Shown here piece by piece: positions 14,658 through 18,171 of a stretch of 18,171 nucleotides of DNA (position 1 is the stretch's first letter; every line of letters starts with the position of its first letter). The stretch is from DALYDP01 sp964541635. GTDB lineage: Bacteria > Patescibacteriota > Gracilibacteria > Peribacterales > Peribacteraceae. The position numbers and the translations under genes were made by a program. The stretch is from positions 1 to 18,171 of the forward strand of contig CAZIQM010000020.1 in assembly GCA_964541635.1 (NCBI GenBank). The letters run 5' to 3'. The notes beneath the pieces were generated by a model. That model did not search any database. It saw only the letters and a list, made by a program, of their open reading frames with translations, and was not told the origin of the DNA.

Positions 14658-14666
14658 ATTATAGCA
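14658..14666 (-). promoter_or_regulatory. Extended -10 promoter of the VanW-domain gene
   Basis: TG-C-TATAAT on the minus strand (14666-14658) stands 7 bases before the GTG, predicting a leaderless or near-leaderless message. The surrounding AT-rich stretch (14651-14690) also holds a plus-strand TATAAT, so this is a divergent promoter region. Confidence 0.7.
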
Positions 14667-14671
14667 TATTT

Positions 14672-14677
14672 TATAAT
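14672..14677 (+). promoter_or_regulatory. Candidate -10 box for the downstream plus-strand gene
   Basis: A perfect TATAAT facing the gene at 14822. The transcript would start near 14684 with a leader of about 67-137 bases. No convincing -35 box is seen at 16-18 bases. Confidence 0.45.
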
Positions 14678-14821
14678 ATTTGCAAATACTTGGGTCCTGG
14701 GGTGGAGTTCGATCGCGGTCCGTGTTCGCGGCATGGGAGGAGGAAGCGTCATGGAGACGCTTCGGAAGACGTTTTCTGACGCTTGCGCGGTCGGCCGCGC
14801 AGGAAGATCGTGGAGCAGTCC

Positions 14822-15322
14822 ATGGACTACTACTACAAAGGGGATCCGTTGGGCTGGGCCGCGAAGGCGATCGAAAACTTCGCCGCGTTCCGCAAGACGA
14901 TCGAGGACGCGCGGGAGAACCCCGCGTACGTCGACACGCGGATCGACGACAACATGCAGGCGTTCCGGCGCCGCTCGTTGCTCGCGCTGAAATTGGGAAT
15001 GACGGAAGAAACCCTGGCCTACGCGGAAGCGACGATCGAGGGATTGCGCAACGCGCGCGGCTTTTTCGAATACCTCGCGGAGCGCGTCGCGATGCTCAAC
15101 GCCGACGACGACGTCGCGGAACACGTCCTCGCCGTCCTCGACGCGGAACCGGAACGCGCGCTCGAATTGCTGGCGCAGAAAACGCCGGTGAACATGGGGC
15201 ATGTCGCGTCGCTCGTGCGGCGATACGAGCATCACGCCGCAAAGGCGCAGGTGAAACCCATGCGCCTCAAGCTCATCGTCCACAAACTGAACAGGCTCAT
15301 GGTCCGGATGGGGACTGCGTGA
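14822..15322 (+). CDS. Helical protein, unknown; start uncertain
   Basis: The visible product from ATG 14822 has 166 residues, with no signal peptide. It appears all-helical: 'MDYYYKGDPLGWAAKAIENF', then helices such as 'MTEETLAYAEATIEGLRNA' and 'EHVLAVLDAEPERALELLAQ', and a basic tail 'RYEHHAAKAQVKPMRLKLIV' onward. It looks like a tetratricopeptide-type scaffold without a strict repeat. The ATG has a GGAG ribosome site 6 bases upstream. However, a stronger AGGAGG site precedes another ATG at 14751 in a different frame, whose first residues (METLRKTFSDAC) would join this frame naturally after one base, so the true start may be further upstream. Confidence 0.65.
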   Translation: MDYYYKGDPLGWAAKAIENFAAFRKTIEDARENPAYVDTRIDDNMQAFRRRSLLALKLGMTEETLAYAEATIEGLRNARGFFEYLAERVAMLNADDDVAEHVLAVLDAEPERALELLAQKTPVNMGHVASLVRRYEHHAAKAQVKPMRLKLIVHKLNRLMVRMGTA

Positions 15323-15324
15323 AA

Positions 15325-15400
15325 TGGTGGCCCAGACCAGGATCGAACTGGTGACACCTCGCTCTTCAGGCGAGTGCTCTACCAACTGAGCTACCGGGCC
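15325..15400 (-). tRNA. tRNA-Phe (anticodon GAA)
   Basis: On the minus strand the acceptor GGCCCGG pairs with CTGGGCC (one G-T pair). The D arm is GCTC/GAGC with loop AGTTGGTA. The anticodon stem is CTCGC/GCGAG with loop CTGAAGA, anticodon GAA. The T arm is ACCAG/CTGGT with loop TTCGATC. CCA is encoded. Confidence 0.97.
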
Positions 15401-15424
15401 ACTTCTACGCGACGGTGTGAATCG

Positions 15425-15500
15425 TGGTGGAGCTGAGGGGACTTAAACCCCTGGCCTCCGCAATGCGAATGCGGCGCTCTATCAGCTGAGCTACAGCCCC
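15425..15500 (-). tRNA. tRNA-Ala (anticodon CGC) with A19/U56
   Basis: On the minus strand the acceptor GGGGCTG pairs with CAGCTCC and contains the G3-U70 pair, the main identity element for alanine. The anticodon stem is CCGCA/TGCGG with loop TTCGCAT, anticodon CGC. CCA is encoded. The D loop is AGCTGATA, so position 19 is A instead of G. The T loop is TTTAAGT, so position 56 is T instead of C. The tertiary 19-56 contact would then be A-U instead of the near-universal G-C. Confidence 0.95.
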
Positions 15501-15543
15501 AGGCTGGTGCATTGTACGTATTCCGATCGGGAAATCCACCCCC

Positions 15544-16872
15544 TTACAGCTCTTCGTCGACCCGGATCGTGCCGATGTAGACGGGCAGATCCTTGCCGTC
15601 CAAGGCGCGTTTGATGGCACGGGAGAGACCGATGCGTTCCGCCACGTCGCGGAAACGGTTCACCGCGCCGGCGTTGTCGAAGTTGGTCATCACCGTGAAC
15701 TGCTCGAGGCGTTTTCCGCGGATGACGAGCTTGTCGCCCTTGTTCTCGATGCGGTAGGCGCCCATTTTCATCGTGTTTTCGTGCGGTTTGATGACCGGCA
15801 ACTCCTTTGCGGCACCTTCTTCTTCGTCGTCCAACAATTTCTCGCGGCGTTCGCGCTCCTCGAGGACGATAGGCAGCAACTTCTTCGTCAGGTCGTCGGT
15901 GCGCTGTTTCGCGGCGGCTGTGATCGAGGCTAACACGTGGATGCCGTGCTTCTTCAATTCGGACACGACGTCCGACACGTCGCCGCCGAGCAGGTCGGTC
16001 TTGTTGAGGACGACCAACTCCCGCTTTTTGCCGAGGGTGGGGGAGTAGAGCTCCAGCTCCTTCCTGATGGCGCGGTAATCGAGGTCGAGCTGGTGGACGT
16101 CGACGACGTTGCCCTCGCGCAGCGCGCGCGAAAGGTCGAGCACGTGGACGAGCACGCCGCAGCGCTCGATGTGGCGGAGGAATTCGTGGCCGAGGCCTTT
16201 TCCTTCGCTCGCGCCCTCGATGAGCCCCGGGATGTCCGCGACCACGAAGTCGCGTTCGCCGACGGACACGACCCCGAGGTTGGGGACGAGCGTGGTGAAC
16301 GGATACGCGGCGATTTTCGGGCGCGCGGCGCTGATGACCGAAATGAGCGTCGATTTGCCGACGCTCGGGTACCCGATGATGCCGACGTCGGCGACGAGCT
16401 TCAGCTCGAGGCGCACGATGAGGTGCTCGCCGGGTTCGCCGAGCTCCGCGAAGTCGGGGCGTTGCCGAACCGATGTCGCGAAATGCGCGTTGCCGTAGCC
16501 GCCGCGTCCGCCGTGCGCGACGACCACCGAATCGCCGTCGTTGCGCAGGTCTGCGATGAGCTCGTTCTTGCCCTCGGTCGTGTCGATCACGGACGTGCCC
16601 GGCGGGACGAAGAGGACCAAATCCTCTCCGCCTCTGCCCGCGCGGTTGTTGCCGCCGCCCGCATCGCCGGCTTCGGCTTCGAACCGTTTGCGCGAGGTGA
16701 AGTCGCTGAGCGTGTCCGTGTTGGCGTTCGCCGTGAGCATCACGTGGCCGCCGTTCCCGCCGTCGCCGCCGCTCGGGCCGCCCTTCGCCACGTACTTCTC
16801 GCGCCGCCACGCCAAACAGCCCTTGCCACCCTTCCCGCCTTTCACGTCGATGATGGCTTCGTCCTTGAACAT
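15544..16872 (-). CDS. obg: Obg/CgtA ribosome-associated GTPase
   Basis: Obg is a GTPase that acts in late large-subunit ribosome assembly and stress control. The protein has 442 residues with all three domains. The Gly-rich Obg fold is at about 1-158 (KGGKGGKG, GGDGGNGG, GGGNNRAGRGG, GGRGGYGN). The G domain has a P-loop GYPSVGKS (167-174), switch I YPFTTLVPNLG, DIPG (213-216) and NKTD near 291. The C-terminal OCT domain is at about 365-442 (MKMGAYRIENKGDKLVIRG...). The ATG at 16872 is chosen as the family N-terminus (FKDEAIIDVKGGKGG); the in-frame one at 16896 would pre-empt the -10 box. Confidence 0.97.
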   Translation of the reverse strand: MFKDEAIIDVKGGKGGKGCLAWRREKYVAKGGPSGGDGGNGGHVMLTANANTDTLSDFTSRKRFEAEAGDAGGGNNRAGRGGEDLVLFVPPGTSVIDTTEGKNELIADLRNDGDSVVVAHGGRGGYGNAHFATSVRQRPDFAELGEPGEHLIVRLELKLVADVGIIGYPSVGKSTLISVISAARPKIAAYPFTTLVPNLGVVSVGERDFVVADIPGLIEGASEGKGLGHEFLRHIERCGVLVHVLDLSRALREGNVVDVHQLDLDYRAIRKELELYSPTLGKKRELVVLNKTDLLGGDVSDVVSELKKHGIHVLASITAAAKQRTDDLTKKLLPIVLEERERREKLLDDEEEGAAKELPVIKPHENTMKMGAYRIENKGDKLVIRGKRLEQFTVMTNFDNAGAVNRFRDVAERIGLSRAIKRALDGKDLPVYIGTIRVDEEL

Positions 16873-16878
16873 GGGCAC

Positions 16879-16884
16879 AAAATA
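16879..16884 (-). promoter_or_regulatory. Candidate -10 box of obg
   Basis: TATTTT on the minus strand (16884-16879) lies 6 bases before the ATG at 16872, the same spacing as the other leaderless promoters here. The box is a weaker match (4 of 6), and there is no ribosome site. Confidence 0.45.
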
Positions 16885-16987
16885 GCGCAAAAACACCCTA
16901 CGTGCAGCGGAAAAGCCGGAAACTTGCGGATTGCCCGTTCTCTGGCAGCATCACCTCATGAGAGGCTGGGTCGCATCGAGGTTGGCG

Positions 16988-17566
16988 ATGGACATCCAAA
17001 AGACGTTTTTGGAGGGGGAACGCGACTACGCCCGCGCGCACTTAATCGCGGACGACGACGAACGCACGATCTTCCATCATTCCGTCGCGATCGACGAGCA
17101 CCTGGTCGAGACGGATCTGGAAGACCCGAACGTCCACGGCGACACGAAGGCCGTCTTGAAATGCAAATTGGCTTGTTTGAAGCACGTGCGGTCCGCGCTC
17201 GACGAGCGTGATGGCAAGTCGGCATGGGAGCTGCTGGAGATCGCCGATGAACATGCGGAATACGGATTGAACGCCCACGTGACGCTCGAAGCGATCCGCG
17301 CCGCCCGTCGGAAACTTAAAAGCGCTTTTCCCGATCCCGGCTTCATCCTCGAGATCGCGCGGCGCCACACGGCATCGAAAGAAGGAGCGGCGTTCGTCCT
17401 CGACGCCGCTTCGCGATTTTTCGATTCGATCGGCGTACCCGTGGAAGTGCATGACGAGGACGCGGCGGAACTCCAGGAACGCGTCCGCGGCGAATTGACC
17501 AGGGTGCTGGATTTCGTCCTGGGCACTACGAACCTCTTGGGAGAAAAGGTGGACGGTCAGCCTTGA
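16988..17566 (+). CDS. Helical protein, unknown function
   Basis: The protein has 192 residues from ATG 16988, which has a GAGG ribosome site 6 bases upstream. A longer start at 16958 (MRGWVASRLA) would give 202 residues and is also possible. No signal peptide or membrane helix is seen. The product is mostly helical and rich in charged residues: 'MDIQKTFLEGERDYARAHLI', 'KAVLKCKLACLKHVRSALDE', 'GAAFVLDAASRFFDSIGVPV', ending 'TRVLDFVLGTTNLLGEKVDG'. I do not recognise a family. It lies directly upstream of the dnaK promoter. Confidence 0.68.
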   Translation: MDIQKTFLEGERDYARAHLIADDDERTIFHHSVAIDEHLVETDLEDPNVHGDTKAVLKCKLACLKHVRSALDERDGKSAWELLEIADEHAEYGLNAHVTLEAIRAARRKLKSAFPDPGFILEIARRHTASKEGAAFVLDAASRFFDSIGVPVEVHDEDAAELQERVRGELTRVLDFVLGTTNLLGEKVDGQP

Positions 17567-17590
17567 TTTTCGTCGTTAGCACTCTATAAT
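17563..17590 (+). promoter_or_regulatory. dnaK promoter
   Basis: TTGATT (17563-17568), 16-base spacer, perfect TATAAT (17585-17590). The transcript should start near 17597, leaving a leader of about 47 bases. The -10 box lies in the spacer of the CIRCE operator, so repressor binding would block RNA polymerase. No ribosome site is visible before the dnaK ATG. Confidence 0.75.
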
Positions 17591-17602
17591 AGAGAGTGAT
17601 AA
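17576..17602 (+). promoter_or_regulatory. CIRCE operator (HrcA binding site)
   Basis: TTAGCACTC (17576-17584), 9-base spacer, GAGTGATAA (17594-17602). The consensus is TTAGCACTC-N9-GAGTGCTAA; only one base differs. HrcA represses heat-shock genes at this site and is released under stress. hrcA itself is not in this window. Confidence 0.92.
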
Positions 17603-17643
17603 CGGCCGTGTGCCGCACCCTCTAGCCATTTTCACCCACTCCC

Positions 17644-18171
17644 ATGTCCAAGATCATCGGTATCGACCTCGGCACCACCAACTCCTGCGTTTCCGTCGTG
17701 GAAGGCGGGGAACCGGCGGTGATCCCCAACAGCGAAGGCGCGCGCACGACGCCGTCCGTCGTCGCGTTCAAGGACAACGAGGTGCTCGTCGGCGTCAGCG
17801 CCAAGCGCCAGGCAGTCACGAACCCCAAGAACACGATCTTCTCCGCGAAGCGTTTCATCGGTCACCGCTACGCCGAAGTGAAGAAGGAAGCGTCCGCCAT
17901 GCCGTTCGAGGTGAAGGAAGGGAAGGAAGGCCGCGCGGTGATCTCCGTGAACGGCAAGGACATGCTCCCGCAGGAAGTGAGCGCCAAGGTGCTCCAGAAA
18001 TTGAAGGCCGACGCCGAGGCGTTCCTCGGATCGAAAGTGACGAAGGCGGTCATCACCGTGCCCGCGTACTTCGACGACTCGCAGCGCCAAGCGACGAAAG
18101 ACGCCGGCGAAATCGCGGGCCTCGAAGTCGTGCGCATCATCAACGAACCGACGGCCGCCGCGCTCGCGTAC
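17644..18171 (+). CDS. dnaK: Chaperone DnaK (Hsp70), 5' part
   Basis: The first 176 codons are present; the gene continues beyond the window end. The ATPase domain has phosphate loop 1 (IGIDLGTTNSCVSV), the SEGARTTPSVVAF segment, the AVITVPAYFDDSQRQATKDAG segment and the NEPTAAALAY end. DnaK binds exposed hydrophobic peptide stretches and cycles with ATP in the cytoplasm. The CIRCE operator just upstream indicates control by HrcA. Confidence 0.98.
   Translation, partial: MSKIIGIDLGTTNSCVSVVEGGEPAVIPNSEGARTTPSVVAFKDNEVLVGVSAKRQAVTNPKNTIFSAKRFIGHRYAEVKKEASAMPFEVKEGKEGRAVISVNGKDMLPQEVSAKVLQKLKADAEAFLGSKVTKAVITVPAYFDDSQRQATKDAGEIAGLEVVRIINEPTAAALAY

Noticed and set aside
14651..15385. Upstream part of the long minus-strand frame containing the VanW gene
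   Set aside because: The frame stays open through a tRNA and the opposite gene, but the promoter and signal peptide place the real start at the GTG at 14650.
17603..17643. Thermosensor or riboswitch in the dnaK leader
   Set aside because: The leader is short with no clear stem over the start; the CIRCE site is enough to explain regulation.
1..18171. CRISPR array, insertion sequence, prophage or integrase
   Set aside because: No regularly spaced identical repeats and no transposase, integrase or phage structural gene was seen on either strand.

Overview
This GC-rich window looks like chromosomal DNA from a bacterium of the candidate phyla radiation (Patescibacteria). The evidence is indirect: a LemA/TPM pair, a VanW-domain protein, a membrane-anchored PKD-repeat protein, many short proteins without recognisable family, compact spacing, and promoters whose -10 box lies 6-7 bases before the start codon. 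UGA serves as a normal stop (standard code 11), which argues against the recoded lineages Gracilibacteria and Absconditabacteria. The lineage call is an inference. The GTPase Obg, TruB, DnaK and three tRNAs are ordinary bacterial core genes.

Layout: (1) 2-5729, plus strand, a tightly packed cluster of cell-envelope genes: the tail of a probable LemA, a TPM-domain membrane protein, a secreted two-repeat protein, a lipoprotein, a PKD-repeat membrane protein, a 28-residue one-helix microprotein, then truB. Several junctions overlap (ATGA, TGATG), which suggests co-transcription and translational coupling. (2) 5733-5903, minus strand: tRNA-Lys(CTT) preceded by a decayed tRNA-Lys-like copy. (3) 5955-7497: a small RBBP9/YdeN-type serine hydrolase and a divergent unknown gene with its own leaderless promoter and a terminator. 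(4) 7553-10317, minus strand: an OmpR/PhoB-type response regulator, its histidine kinase, and a small exported DUF2680-like protein. The regulator promoter and the exported-protein promoter carry the same direct repeat with an 11-base period at nearly the same distance from the -10 box, so they probably form one autoregulated envelope-sensing regulon. (5) 10395-11078: a strikingly AT-rich membrane-protein gene, likely acquired by transfer, divergent from the regulator. (6) 11204-12034, minus strand: a small two-helix membrane protein and a histidine phosphatase, each followed by a clear terminator. (7) 12200-15322: an acidic unknown protein, a VanW-domain exported protein convergent with it, and a helical unknown protein. 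(8) 15325-15500, minus strand: tRNA-Phe(GAA) and tRNA-Ala(CGC). The tRNA-Ala has an unusual A19/U56 in place of the near-universal G19/C56. (9) 15544-16872, minus strand: Obg. (10) 16988-18171: an unknown helical protein, then a CIRCE operator with an embedded -10 box and the 5' part of dnaK, which runs off the window.

No stretch longer than 300 bases lacks a gene. The largest gaps are 8192-8410 (interlocking inverted repeats plus the regulator-type operator), about 170 bases at 14651-14821 (a divergent promoter region) and 12035-12199 (a hairpin and a promoter). I saw no CRISPR array, insertion sequence, transposase or integrase. Most long open frames opposite the genes listed here are by-products of the GC-rich codon use.
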